A DNA stretch of 16,299 nt from Desulfobacterales bacterium (GCA_022361535.1 JAKSAU010001209.1:1-16299), one strand, 5' to 3'; positions 6,755 to 14,029 are shown, counted from the first letter of the stretch. The notes: generated by a model not told the origin, from the letters alone. Made by a program: numbers and translations.

Positions 6755-8722
6755 TTATTTTTTAAGTGTTAATGTCATTTGGATATCATCAATACCGCCC
6801 ACATTGAACCCTGCCTCGCATATGGAAAAGTAATAGAGCCATTTTCTGCAGAAAGTTTCATCAAACCCCAATTTTGAAACGTTTTTTACGTTTAAATTAA
6901 ACCGCTTTTGCCAGTGTGAAAGTGTCGTGGCGTAATGGCTTCCCATATGATACACATCGTCAATATCAAAATCCGTATGTGATGATATGGTCTCCTCCAG
7001 AACCTTAAGGCATGGCAGGTGGCCGCCCGGGAAAATGTGTTTTTGTATCCAATCCCGCTCTTTGCAATATTGCTCATACCGGTCATTTTCAATGATGATG
7101 CTTTGGAAAACCATCCTGCCGTAGGGTTTTAGAAGGTTTCGGCACTGCTTGAAATATGCAGGTAAATATTGCGGCCCGACAGCCTCAATCATTTCAATGG
7201 AAACAATCCTGTCAAACTGTCCTGTGCAATGGCGGTAATCCTGAAGTAAAATAGTTATTTTATCTTCAAGGCCTTCGTTTTTCACACGTTGACATGCCCG
7301 TTCATACTGTGCCTGTGATACGGTAATGCCTGTAACCCGGCAGCCGGTCTGCTTTGCTGCAAATATGGCAAACCCTCCCCAGCCGCAGCCGATCTCAAGG
7401 ATGTGGTGACCGGATCGGATATCTGCCTGGTCCAGAATACGTTGCATTTTATGAATCTGGGCCATTTCCAAGGTGTCTTCCTTTGAAGAGAAGATACCGC
7501 ATGAATAGAGCATCTGATTATCAAGAAAAAGATCATAGAATGCATTGCTCAAATCATAGTGAGCCTTTATGTTTTCGGGACTGTTTTCAATGGTATTCCT
7601 TCGCTTGTCATGGGCAATTTTCTCTTTTAGCCGCGTTAACCATGAAAGTAAAAGATTTCCATCTGCAAAATTGTCCCGGTTTTTTATCAAAAGCTTGGAT
7701 AGGGCAACAAGATCAGGAGTATCCCATTCTGAATACATATAGGCTTCTCCAAACCCTATCTCTCCACTGAAAACGACTCTTGGAAAAAACTGGTAGTCAT
7801 TGATCTGCATCAGGGCAGGGTTCTTATCATCGGTCTTTCCGAAAAAAATAACAGTCTGGTCTGGCATTACAATTTTCAGGCAGCCTGCATTAATTTTTTT
7901 CAGCGCAGCAAAGACTATGCGAATACAAATACTTTCAATTAAACTGGGCGTTGTCTTTTTCATGGTCATGGCATCTTTTGGAACAGGTTTGTCATTAAAG
8001 GCCAGTTTTTTTTTAAAGAATAATTTAAAAGCCTGGGCGTAAATTCTTGGTGTGCTCAAATGTGGGGTTGCGGGATATTTGAGAATGGTTTTCAATTGGT
8101 TTGCAGCGGCCAAGGGTTTTCCTCTGCCTTTTAGAGTTGCCGACATTATTTTTTCCCCCTCATGGATCAGTTCTATTCTGATTTTTAGATAATCTTCTGG
8201 TTTTGAGAAATAGAAATGGTAAATCCCTTCAATTTTGTTAAACGGGGATACATGGAAAACCTTTGGTGTTGTGTAGGTAGCAAACCACGCCCCGTTATTT
8301 GAATAATTTTCCGTCAACACGTATGGATGGCGCTCACCATAGGTGTTGTTGACTTCTGCAATTATAGCGAACACTTTTTGATCAGATGAAAAACAATAAT
8401 GGAAACTGACCGGATTGAATACGTAGTTAAAATAGCGGGCTGACGTGATCGTTGTAACTGCGTTTAACGGTTTTTCTATTTTATGTTGTGACAACAGATT
8501 GGAGATTTTTTGTTTAATGGAACGTGAGCCAGGTTCAAGATAGTCTTTATCATGTATACTTGCGATGCCACCTCGATTATATCCAAACAGTGGGAATCTT
8601 TGGTTTAAGGTTGCAAGGTCATCTAAGTCAAAGGCGTACATGTATATTGGATAGGACAGGTCATGGGGTACGGGACGATACCTGCTATGGGATATTGTAC
8701 CTTCATATATTAACGATTTCAC
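6755..8722 (-). CDS. DUF1365 - cyclopropane-fatty-acyl-phospholipid synthase fusion
   Basis: This 655-residue protein joins two families that are usually separate genes. Residues 1-~245 are DUF1365: IYEGTISHSRYRPVPH (5-20), FNYVFNPVSFHYCF (98-111), EVNNTYGERHPYVL (123-136) and FHVSPFN (156-162). Residues ~265-655 are a SAM-dependent CFA synthase-like methyltransferase. This part has MLYSCG with Cys408, SAM motif ILEIGCGWGG (441-450), Glu513 in EMIEAVG, and the tyrosine pair 630-631. The E. coli Cfa bicarbonate-ligand histidine is replaced by Gln540 (FQSIII), a variant seen in CFAS relatives linked to COG2907. The reaction is methyl transfer to a double bond of a membrane phospholipid acyl chain; the product may be cyclopropane, methylated or a furan precursor. 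The start is a GTG overlapping the flavoprotein stop (GTGA), with GGGGTG five bases upstream, implying translational coupling. Confidence 0.93.
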   Translation of the reverse strand: MKSLIYEGTISHSRYRPVPHDLSYPIYMYAFDLDDLATLNQRFPLFGYNRGGIASIHDKDYLEPGSRSIKQKISNLLSQHKIEKPLNAVTTITSARYFNYVFNPVSFHYCFSSDQKVFAIIAEVNNTYGERHPYVLTENYSNNGAWFATYTTPKVFHVSPFNKIEGIYHFYFSKPEDYLKIRIELIHEGEKIMSATLKGRGKPLAAANQLKTILKYPATPHLSTPRIYAQAFKLFFKKKLAFNDKPVPKDAMTMKKTTPSLIESICIRIVFAALKKINAGCLKIVMPDQTVIFFGKTDDKNPALMQINDYQFFPRVVFSGEIGFGEAYMYSEWDTPDLVALSKLLIKNRDNFADGNLLLSWLTRLKEKIAHDKRRNTIENSPENIKAHYDLSNAFYDLFLDNQMLYSCGIFSSKEDTLEMAQIHKMQRILDQADIRSGHHILEIGCGWGGFAIFAAKQTGCRVTGITVSQAQYERACQRVKNEGLEDKITILLQDYRHCTGQFDRIVSIEMIEAVGPQYLPAYFKQCRNLLKPYGRMVFQSIIIENDRYEQYCKERDWIQKHIFPGGHLPCLKVLEETISSHTDFDIDDVYHMGSHYATTLSHWQKRFNLNVKNVSKLGFDETFCRKWLYYFSICEAGFNVGGIDDIQMTLTLKK

Positions 8723-9999
8723 AGCGTCACCCCGAATTTTTCTCCTACATTTAAAGCGGATTTTACCCCGTCTTCATGAAAGCCATATCCAAAGTAGGCG
8801 CCACAAAAAAAGGTGCGGTTTTGGCCGTTAAGTTTGGGCAAATCCTTTTGTGTTTGAAATGCCTCAAATGAATATTGGGGGTGTGTGTAATCAATTTCTT
8901 TGATGCAATACCTGTCTGGTATGGATTTATGCGGATTTAATGTAACAAAATATCGATGCTTTGATTCAAGTTTTTGAAGCCGTGTCATATCATAACTGAC
9001 TGTAACTGGAGAATTCGCACCTGATTGTCCGTGTCTTAGATAATTCCAACTGGCCCAGGCACGTTTGTTCGGCGGCATGACACGTTCGTCTGTATGCAGG
9101 AATGTTTTATTTCTCGAATAGGTCCAGGCACCCAGCAGTTTTTGTTCCAAAGATGTTGGCTTTTCAAGTAAGGCAAGTGCCTGGTCTGCATGGGTGGCTA
9201 TTACAACCGCGTCAAAATTTTGTGGTTCAGCATCGCCAAAATAGAGAGTAACACCGCTTTCGTTACGGGATATTTGACTGATGGATGATGATTTTTGGGT
9301 CTTGCCTGTAAAGTCGTTTAAGAATGCATTTACATAGGTGTGGCTGCCTCCTTTGACAAAATACCATGGAGGGTGGCCTGCAATGCCAAGAAGCCCATGA
9401 TTTTCATAGAATTGTGCAAAGGTTCGAATAGGAAACCGGCCCATCTGAAAATCAGATCCCGACCAAATAGCTGCCGCCATAGGGATGATAAACTGTTCAA
9501 CGACTTCACGGTGTAAACCTTTGAGGCGCACATATTCAAGTAAGGTGATATCGGACAGCCGATTGTTTAAGTATTCTTTTCTTAGAACCTGAAGATAGTG
9601 AACCATTTCATATACAAATCGAAGGAACTTAGGCCTGATTATATTTTTTCGCTGCGCAAACAGCGAGTCCAGGTTTCGGCTGGCATAATACACACCTGAA
9701 TTCTCGCTGTAATAAGAAAATGACATTTCAGTCCGGCATGTTTGAACTCCCAGTTGAGTCAAAAATTTAATAAAGTTGGGATAGGTTCGCTGGTTAAGGA
9801 CAATAAAGCCCGTATCAACCGGTAACCCTTCATCCGGTCCGTCTGGAATCACAATGGTATTTGTATGGCCGCCAAAATAGTTGTTTTTCTCAAACAGGGT
9901 AATCCTGTGTCTTTTTTTAAGAAGATAAGCTGCACAGATACCGGAGATGCCAGATCCTACAATTGCAATGTTCAAATTCTTAAGTTTCGCATAATCCAT
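8719..9999 (-). CDS. FAD-dependent oxidoreductase, COG2907 amine-oxidase-like
   Basis: The 426-residue flavoprotein starts with a Rossmann FAD site, IAIVGSGISG (11-20), the ribose-binding Glu37 in LFEKNNYFGGHTNT, and PVDTGFIVLN. It closes with the second FAD contact FFCGAYFGYGFHEDG (397-411). PMAAAIWSG and HPPWYFVKGGSHTYV in the middle are typical of the COG2907 branch of amine-oxidase-like flavoproteins. Members sit beside CFA-synthase-like methyltransferases and DUF1365. In furan fatty acid synthesis such a flavoprotein (UfaD-type) is thought to desaturate the methylated acyl chain. I infer acyl-chain oxidation here; the substrate is unproven. The ATG at 9999 has GAGGCGG six bases upstream. 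This is the first gene of a two-gene minus-strand unit, with a candidate promoter in the divergent spacer. Confidence 0.92.
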   Translation of the reverse strand: MDYAKLKNLNIAIVGSGISGICAAYLLKKRHRITLFEKNNYFGGHTNTIVIPDGPDEGLPVDTGFIVLNQRTYPNFIKFLTQLGVQTCRTEMSFSYYSENSGVYYASRNLDSLFAQRKNIIRPKFLRFVYEMVHYLQVLRKEYLNNRLSDITLLEYVRLKGLHREVVEQFIIPMAAAIWSGSDFQMGRFPIRTFAQFYENHGLLGIAGHPPWYFVKGGSHTYVNAFLNDFTGKTQKSSSISQISRNESGVTLYFGDAEPQNFDAVVIATHADQALALLEKPTSLEQKLLGAWTYSRNKTFLHTDERVMPPNKRAWASWNYLRHGQSGANSPVTVSYDMTRLQKLESKHRYFVTLNPHKSIPDRYCIKEIDYTHPQYSFEAFQTQKDLPKLNGQNRTFFCGAYFGYGFHEDGVKSALNVGEKFGVTL

Positions 10000-10051
10000 G
10001 AAAGCCGCCTCTTGGTTTTAAACTGTTGGATAGTTTGGGCGTTGTAGTTCA

Positions 10052-10080
10052 GGTATATCTGACTGTTGCGAAATTCGCAA
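10052..10080 (-). promoter_or_regulatory. Candidate sigma70-type promoter of the flavoprotein-CFAS operon
   Basis: Read on the minus strand, TTGCGA (10080-10075) and TATACC (10057-10052) are spaced by 17 bases, four of six matches each. The -35 element is half of the perfect palindrome at 10066-10080. No TSS data; this is a pattern match only. Confidence 0.4.
10066..10080. promoter_or_regulatory. 15-bp perfect palindrome, probable operator
   Basis: TTGCGAA-A-TTCGCAA is perfectly symmetric about one central base. It lies in the divergent spacer between the flavoprotein gene and the twin microprotein genes and overlaps the candidate -35 box on the minus strand. A second half site, ATTCGCA, follows at 10092-10098. 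Confidence 0.5.
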
Positions 10081-10144
10081 TTATCATTAAGATTCGCACA
10101 GGATTTTCTTATGTCAATAGTAGTTTTCAGGAAATGTTGAATTG

Positions 10145-10180
10145 ATAGTTTTAACCTATCACTAAACCCATAGTTTAACC
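10145..10180. repeat. Direct repeat ATAGTTT(T)AACC upstream of the microprotein genes
   Basis: ATAGTTTTAACC (10145-10156) and ATAGTTTAACC (10170-10180) start 25 bases apart, between two and three helical turns, about 85-120 bases upstream of the first microprotein gene. They could be tandem activator sites. No convincing -10/-35 pair was found for the plus strand. Confidence 0.3.
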
Positions 10181-10262
10181 GTATTGAAAAAATCAATCCT
10201 ATGGCTAACTTATTCTCAAATGCCAAGCAGGGCAACGAACATATCAATCAAGGAGAAATAAA

Positions 10263-10406
10263 ATGACTGAAAATAGAATTGAAAGCTATATTGAAAGTGA
10301 GAAAGAAAGAAACGAAGGACACGAAGATACCAGATACAAGAATTTTGAATGCGAAAGTCCTGATGAGCATCTCGGGTGCGACATGGGAATTGATGTTGCA
10401 GGATAA
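10263..10406 (+). CDS. Tandem microprotein, copy 1 (47 residues)
   Basis: An ATG-to-TAA frame of 47 codons preceded by a strong AAGGAG (10250-10255) seven bases upstream. I do not recognise the family. The product is acidic, with an N-terminal stretch likely to be helical (IESYIESEKER, 6-16). Then come EGH and DTR, two cysteines (Cys30 in FEC, Cys39 in GCD), and the C-terminus GIDVAG. There is no signal peptide or membrane segment. Its reality is supported by copy 2, 58 bases downstream, which is about 77% identical (36 of 47) with conservative substitutions and mainly third-position DNA differences. It is divergent from the flavoprotein-CFAS operon and upstream of the CHI-like gene, so a link to that lipid module is possible but unproven. 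The two cysteines could bind a metal or form a disulfide. Confidence 0.8.
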   Translation: MTENRIESYIESEKERNEGHEDTRYKNFECESPDEHLGCDMGIDVAG

Positions 10407-10427
10407 AATTCAGAAAATAGAATAACG

Positions 10428-10440
10428 GCAGAGCTTTGAA
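10428..10440 (+). other. Decayed terminator half between the twin genes
   Basis: GCAGAGC-TTTGA resembles the left arm and loop of the intact terminator after copy 2 (GCAGAGCCTCTTTGAGG at 10635) but has no returning arm. It suggests the duplicated unit included the terminator and that this copy decayed, leaving the two genes cotranscribed. Confidence 0.35.
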
Positions 10441-10464
10441 GAGAAAAAAATAAAAGGTGATAAA

Positions 10465-10608
10465 ATGAAAGAGAATAAAGTAGAAAGCTACATTGAAAGC
10501 GAAAAAGAAAGGGACGAAGGTCATGTAGATACCCGGCATAAAAATTTTGAATGCGATAACCCGGATAAAAATTTGGGATGTGATCTTGGGATTGATGTCG
10601 CCGGGTAG
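10465..10608 (+). CDS. Tandem microprotein, copy 2 (47 residues)
   Basis: This second 47-codon frame (ATG to TAG) has AAGGTG (10454-10459) five bases upstream. It aligns with copy 1 without gaps: ENK/RVESYIESEKER, EGH, DTR, KNFEC, PD, LGCD and GIDVAG are shared, including both cysteines (30 and 39). Differences are mostly conservative (I/V, R/K, N/D, E/D, M/L), which indicates purifying selection on protein. A strong terminator follows 26 bases after the stop, so copies 1 and 2 form their own short transcript. I do not recognise the family and assign no function. Confidence 0.8.
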   Translation: MKENKVESYIESEKERDEGHVDTRHKNFECDNPDKNLGCDLGIDVAG

Positions 10609-10634
10609 TTTGAAACTGAAATGAAGTAACTTAC

Positions 10635-10665
10635 GCAGAGCCTCTTTGAGGCTCTGCCCTTTTTT
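10635..10665 (+). terminator. Strong rho-independent terminator
   Basis: A perfect 10-bp stem, GCAGAGCCTC (10635-10644) with GAGGCTCTGC (10648-10657), has a three-T loop and runs into CCTTTTTT. It ends the twin-microprotein transcript and separates it from the CHI-like gene, so that gene needs its own promoter or read-through. Confidence 0.92.
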
Positions 10666-10697
10666 AAGCAGACCTTATTAAAAACTAAGGTAATTCG

Positions 10698-11276
10698 ATG
10701 AAAATAAAACGATTAAAAGCTGCAGTCCTAATACTGATAATTCTATTATTTCAAGCAGGGGCACTAAATGCCAGCGTGACAATTGTTGACGGCACTGAGT
10801 TCAAAAATACATTTGAAACATCTCAAACACAGCTCCATATAAAAGGAGCAGGACTTCTCAGATATCTATTGTTTATAGAAGCCTATGCAGGGGCATTTTA
10901 TCTTCCAAAGGGATCAGATGGATCGCAAGCATTTGATGATATACCCAAACACCTTGTATTGGAATACCGGGTCGCCATTTCGGCTGATGACTTTGCCCAA
11001 GCCACCCTGGACAAGATTAAAGAATCTGTGGCTGAAGATGTCTTCCAGCGCCTTGCCCCCAAAATTGAATCATTCAACCGGTTTTATAAGGCTGTTGATG
11101 TGGGCGACAGGTATGGACTGACATACATTCCCGGCGTTGGTACCCAATTGTTCTTAAACAATAAATTACTTGGAACCATTAAAGGGGTTGAATTTGCAAA
11201 CGCAGTGTTTGCAATTTGGCTTGGGGAAAACCCCATTGATAAAGGTTTCCGGGACAGACTGCTTGGGAATTCATAA
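10698..11276 (+). CDS. Chalcone-isomerase-like exported protein
   Basis: This is a 192-residue protein of the bacterial chalcone isomerase-like family (Chalcone_3 type). A signal peptide covers residues 1-25 (basic start, a run of L/I/V, likely cleavage after LNA). Family features are the G-x-G-L-L-R-Y-L...EAYAGAFYLP segment (50-70), LEYRVAISADDFA (88-100), and the C-terminal IWLGENPIDKGFRDRLLG (173-190). Bacterial relatives are generally not thought to isomerise flavonoids; the fold is shared with fatty-acid-binding proteins, so a periplasmic lipid-binding or lipid-transfer role is plausible. TAAGG lies eight bases before the ATG. The stop overlaps the transporter start (TAATG), so the two are translationally coupled. 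Such genes recur beside CFAS, DUF1365 and COG2907 genes, which supports a lipid role. Confidence 0.9.
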   Translation: MKIKRLKAAVLILIILLFQAGALNASVTIVDGTEFKNTFETSQTQLHIKGAGLLRYLLFIEAYAGAFYLPKGSDGSQAFDDIPKHLVLEYRVAISADDFAQATLDKIKESVAEDVFQRLAPKIESFNRFYKAVDVGDRYGLTYIPGVGTQLFLNNKLLGTIKGVEFANAVFAIWLGENPIDKGFRDRLLGNS

Positions 11277-12673
11277 TGGTCAAAGCAAGCGATAAAATTC
11301 CAGCCCCGTTGCCATGGCACCAGAAGTTTGCCTATGCTTTACCAGCCCTGTCTTTAGCATTAATAGGCATTCCGGTTTATGTTTACCTGCCAAAATTCTA
11401 TACAGATACCGTTGGACTAAGCATATCAACTGTTGGTTTTTTGCTCATGGCTGTCCGGGTATTTGATGCGCTTACAGATCCTGTAATTGGATATTTATCA
11501 GATAGAACTTCGACCAGGTATGGCAGGCGTAAACCCTATATTGCATTTGGCGCTATTGGACTTTCTGTTTCTGTATTGTTTTTATTCCAGCCTCCTGTGT
11601 TACCTATTGCTTCATTGACGTTATATTTTGGATTCTGGCTGTTTGCTCTGTTTTTATTCTGGACCATAGTAACCATTCCATATGAATCTCTTGGCCCTGA
11701 AATGACAACAGATTACCATGAAAGAACATCGTTGTTCTCATTTAGAGATGGGTTTTTGATATTGGGTACACTTTTGGCCGCAGCCCTTCCCGTATTGATT
11801 GATTCGAGTATTAAGACAGCCGGAGGATCTTCTGATCAAGCCGAGCGATTTTCTATCATGGCATTCATATTTGCCCCGATGATTATAGTTTTTTCATTCT
11901 ATTGCATTTGGAAAATCAAAGAAGCGCATCCAAGGCAAGACACAGATGAATTATTCAAAGGATATTTAGCCGTATTTAAAAATCGTCCGTTTTTAATCCT
12001 TACCGTAGGGTATACAATCAGCGCATTCGGAAGCAACCTGCCAGCCACAATGATCTTATATTATGTGGAATATGTCCTTCAAATTCAAAATGCAGAAGTG
12101 TTTCTTTTGATCTATTTTGTTACAGGAATCTTATTCTTACCGCTCTGGGTTTTCGTCTCCAAAGCAATCGGTAAAAAGAAGGCTTGGATAATTTCAATGG
12201 TGATTAACACTGGGGCTTTTAGTGGGGTGTTTTTTCTTGGTCCTGGAGATGCCTTAATCTATGGTGTTCTTGTTTTCGTCTCAGGCATTGGATTCGGTGC
12301 AGGGCTTGCTCTGCCTTCGTCTATCCAGGCAGATGTTATTGACTACGATCAATACTTGACAGGGCAGAGGCGTGAAGGACGGTATCTTGGCCTGTGGTCA
12401 ATTGCAAAAAAAATGTCTGCGGCTTTGGGGGTTGGAATAGGCTTGTTTGCTTTAGGGAATGCAGGCTACACCCCAAACATTGTACAGGACGAATCCACAA
12501 TCATGATGCTCAGAGTATTGTATGCGTTGGTTCCATGTATTTGCAATGCAGTCTCCATTGCAATAATAAGCTTTTATCCGATTTCAGAAAAAGAGCATGC
12601 ACGGATTCGAACAAAAATTGAACGTGCTGGAGATCAAAAATCAGACCAGAATTCTATTCTTTCCGCTGAATAA
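11276..12673 (+). CDS. MFS transporter, GPH (glycoside-pentoside-hexuronide:cation symporter) family
   Basis: The 465-residue integral membrane protein has about 12 hydrophobic segments. It shows the GPH signature between segments 2 and 3: DALTDPVIGYLSD then RYGRRKPYI (64-89). A second family block, PSSIQADVIDYDQYLTGQ with RREGRYLGLW, comes in the C-terminal half. Relatives are cation-coupled symporters, mostly for sugars. Members next to CFAS/COG2907 genes in lipid operons have no proven substrate, and the coupling to the exported CHI-like gene suggests a lipid-related or envelope solute rather than a free sugar; that is inference. The start overlaps the preceding stop by one base with only a weak Shine-Dalgarno sequence, consistent with coupled translation. 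It converges with the PilZ gene, 18 bases between stops and no terminator seen. Confidence 0.92.
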   Translation: MVKASDKIPAPLPWHQKFAYALPALSLALIGIPVYVYLPKFYTDTVGLSISTVGFLLMAVRVFDALTDPVIGYLSDRTSTRYGRRKPYIAFGAIGLSVSVLFLFQPPVLPIASLTLYFGFWLFALFLFWTIVTIPYESLGPEMTTDYHERTSLFSFRDGFLILGTLLAAALPVLIDSSIKTAGGSSDQAERFSIMAFIFAPMIIVFSFYCIWKIKEAHPRQDTDELFKGYLAVFKNRPFLILTVGYTISAFGSNLPATMILYYVEYVLQIQNAEVFLLIYFVTGILFLPLWVFVSKAIGKKKAWIISMVINTGAFSGVFFLGPGDALIYGVLVFVSGIGFGAGLALPSSIQADVIDYDQYLTGQRREGRYLGLWSIAKKMSAALGVGIGLFALGNAGYTPNIVQDESTIMMLRVLYALVPCICNAVSIAIISFYPISEKEHARIRTKIERAGDQKSDQNSILSAE

Positions 12674-12691
12674 ACGGTCGTCTATCTCACT

Positions 12692-13183
12692 CTAATTTGC
12701 AAAATGAATCCCAATGCCATTTCGGGCCTTTCGAACTATATATCCATTTCTTTTTTGAGGACCTTGGTTCGGGTGATGAAACGTAAGCATGACCTTATCG
12801 CTTACACTATATTTGTCCGGCATCATGGTTTTCAAAAAGAGCCCGGTATGGCTTAAATCCCTTGATGTCTCTTTGAAAAGTTTTCCATCTTTTATAAACT
12901 CAACCTGGGATTCAAAATCATATCTTGGAAACCGTCTCTTCTCTTTATTTTTATTTGTTGAGATTTTACTGTCCTTGACGGTAAGGCCACTATCGTCAGG
13001 CCGACTGTTCTCCATAGATACAACATAAATATTTTTTACATCGCTACTTTTTAGAGGTTTTTCCTGCTGACTGCTAAACCATATTGCCCTTAAAAGAAAA
13101 ACAATTATGGCCAATGCAATAATAGAAGATATGAATAGAGGCACTGGGCCCATTGAGGAAAGAATAGAATCAAATAGGTTCAT
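12692..13183 (-). CDS. Membrane-anchored PilZ domain protein (c-di-GMP receptor)
   Basis: The protein has 163 residues. Residues 13-36 form one transmembrane helix with a short N-terminal tail, followed by a polar linker (37-80) and a PilZ domain (~82-163). Both c-di-GMP motifs are intact: RRFPR (83-87, RxxxR) and DLSHTG (109-114, D/NxSxxG). The end, GIGIHFAN, is the usual last strand. It should bind c-di-GMP on the cytosolic face of the inner membrane and relay the signal to a partner affecting motility, adhesion or envelope behaviour. No GGDEF, EAL or motility gene is nearby, so the target is unknown. The ATG lacks a clear Shine-Dalgarno sequence, but no better start exists before the helix. 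A good promoter match lies 47-74 bases upstream. Confidence 0.92.
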   Translation of the reverse strand: MNLFDSILSSMGPVPLFISSIIALAIIVFLLRAIWFSSQQEKPLKSSDVKNIYVVSMENSRPDDSGLTVKDSKISTNKNKEKRRFPRYDFESQVEFIKDGKLFKETSRDLSHTGLFLKTMMPDKYSVSDKVMLTFHHPNQGPQKRNGYIVRKARNGIGIHFAN

Positions 13184-13229
13184 TTTTTCAGCCAGAAAAT
13201 AGAATAAGTTTTAATTTGTTTCACTTGTT

Positions 13230-13257
13230 AGTGTACAGCAGTTAAAAAAAGAGTCAA
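13230..13257 (-). promoter_or_regulatory. Candidate promoter of the PilZ gene
   Basis: On the minus strand, TTGACT (13257-13252) and TACACT (13235-13230) are separated by 16 bases, giving a leader of about 40 bases. Matches to sigma70 consensus are five of six and four of six. Confidence 0.5.
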
Positions 13258-13519
13258 TAAAAGGGTGACCTTTATCTAATTAAATGTATTCTGATCCTAT
13301 GTTAACTTTTAGTGAATTCTTAACATTCGGCAATATTTTTCAATAATATAGTACTCAATCCCATATTCAAATTTTGGTTACCATTGCTACGATAAGTCAA
13401 CGCCCCGGTAAAAGTATAGTAGAGCGTTAAAGTATAGACATAATTAATATCTTTGCTTATGTAGTTTCTAATTTTTATTCCTAATATCACGTCGGTTTAG
13501 CCTAATGTGATTTTTATAG
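13258..13519. other. AT-rich spacer without genes
   Basis: With the PilZ promoter region this makes a 336-bp gene-free stretch. It contains two AAAGTATAG copies (13411-13419 and 13429-13437, 18 bases apart), which on the minus strand read as -10-like TATACT boxes without a paired -35. A weak ATCAC/GTGAT inverted pair lies near the rubrerythrin stop. Nothing codes for protein. Confidence 0.4.
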
Positions 13520-14029
13520 TTAACCATGTTCCATATCAATTTCCATAAAATCAAACCAGCTTCCATAATTTGATGCGTGATCTAGCTCTATTTGAACAAC
13601 GTCCTCATGCCTTCTTTCGATCTCCAATAATTTCTTAAATATTTCTTTGATAGCCCCTTCTGTTTTATCACACGCACCTTGGTAGAATTCACTGGTTTCA
13701 ATTTCAAGTTTCAAGGCACTACTCAAAGCTTGTTTGACATCACCGAGAATTCGTACTGGAATTTTTTTTCTCATTTTCTCAATTCTATTATCAAACATTT
13801 TCTTTGATGGTATGGAAGATTCAAGTTTTTTTAAATCAATCTGCCCCTGTGCCTTTAAAGTGCTAAGGCTATATTCCAAAAACTCAACGTGAGATTGCTC
13901 GTCATCGGCCAGTGCCTTAAAAATTGCTTTCCCCCTTTCATCTTCAATAGTTTTATTCGCTGATAGATATAAATCCCTAATTTTCTTTTCATATTGCAAC
14001 GCTTCTAAAAATATTTTTTCAGAATTCAT
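13520..14029 (-). CDS. Rubrerythrin-like ferritin-fold diiron protein
   Basis: The 169-residue four-helix protein has the ligands of a carboxylate-bridged diiron site in two repeats. The first repeat has Glu14 (E-x6-Y21) with Glu44-x2-His47 (DDEQSHVEF). The second has Glu109 (E-x6-Y116) with Glu138-x2-His141 (EIERRHEDV). The C-terminal SWFDFMEIDME is typical of short rubrerythrin-family proteins in anaerobes. There is no rubredoxin domain. Relatives reduce peroxide or handle iron under oxidative stress; without its own rubredoxin it would need an external electron donor. GGAGA lies six bases before the ATG at 14029. An extended -10 box is placed about 57 bases upstream. It follows the Hsp20 unit in the same direction but with a 283-bp gap, so it is probably a separate transcript. 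Confidence 0.9.
   Translation of the reverse strand: MNSEKIFLEALQYEKKIRDLYLSANKTIEDERGKAIFKALADDEQSHVEFLEYSLSTLKAQGQIDLKKLESSIPSKKMFDNRIEKMRKKIPVRILGDVKQALSSALKLEIETSEFYQGACDKTEGAIKEIFKKLLEIERRHEDVVQIELDHASNYGSWFDFMEIDMEHG

Noticed and set aside
9972..10247. Minus-strand frame of 91 codons upstream of the flavoprotein gene
   Set aside because: It overlaps the flavoprotein start and fills the promoter spacer, has no recognisable domain, and its composition looks like non-coding AT-rich DNA.
10216..10539. Minus-strand frame of 107 codons
   Set aside because: It is antisense to the two microprotein genes and extremely Phe/Leu-rich, as expected for the complement of A-rich Glu/Lys codons.
13411..13437. 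Twin AAAGTATAG repeats as promoters for the PilZ gene
   Set aside because: They lie over 220 bases upstream with no -35 partner, and a better promoter match exists close to the gene.
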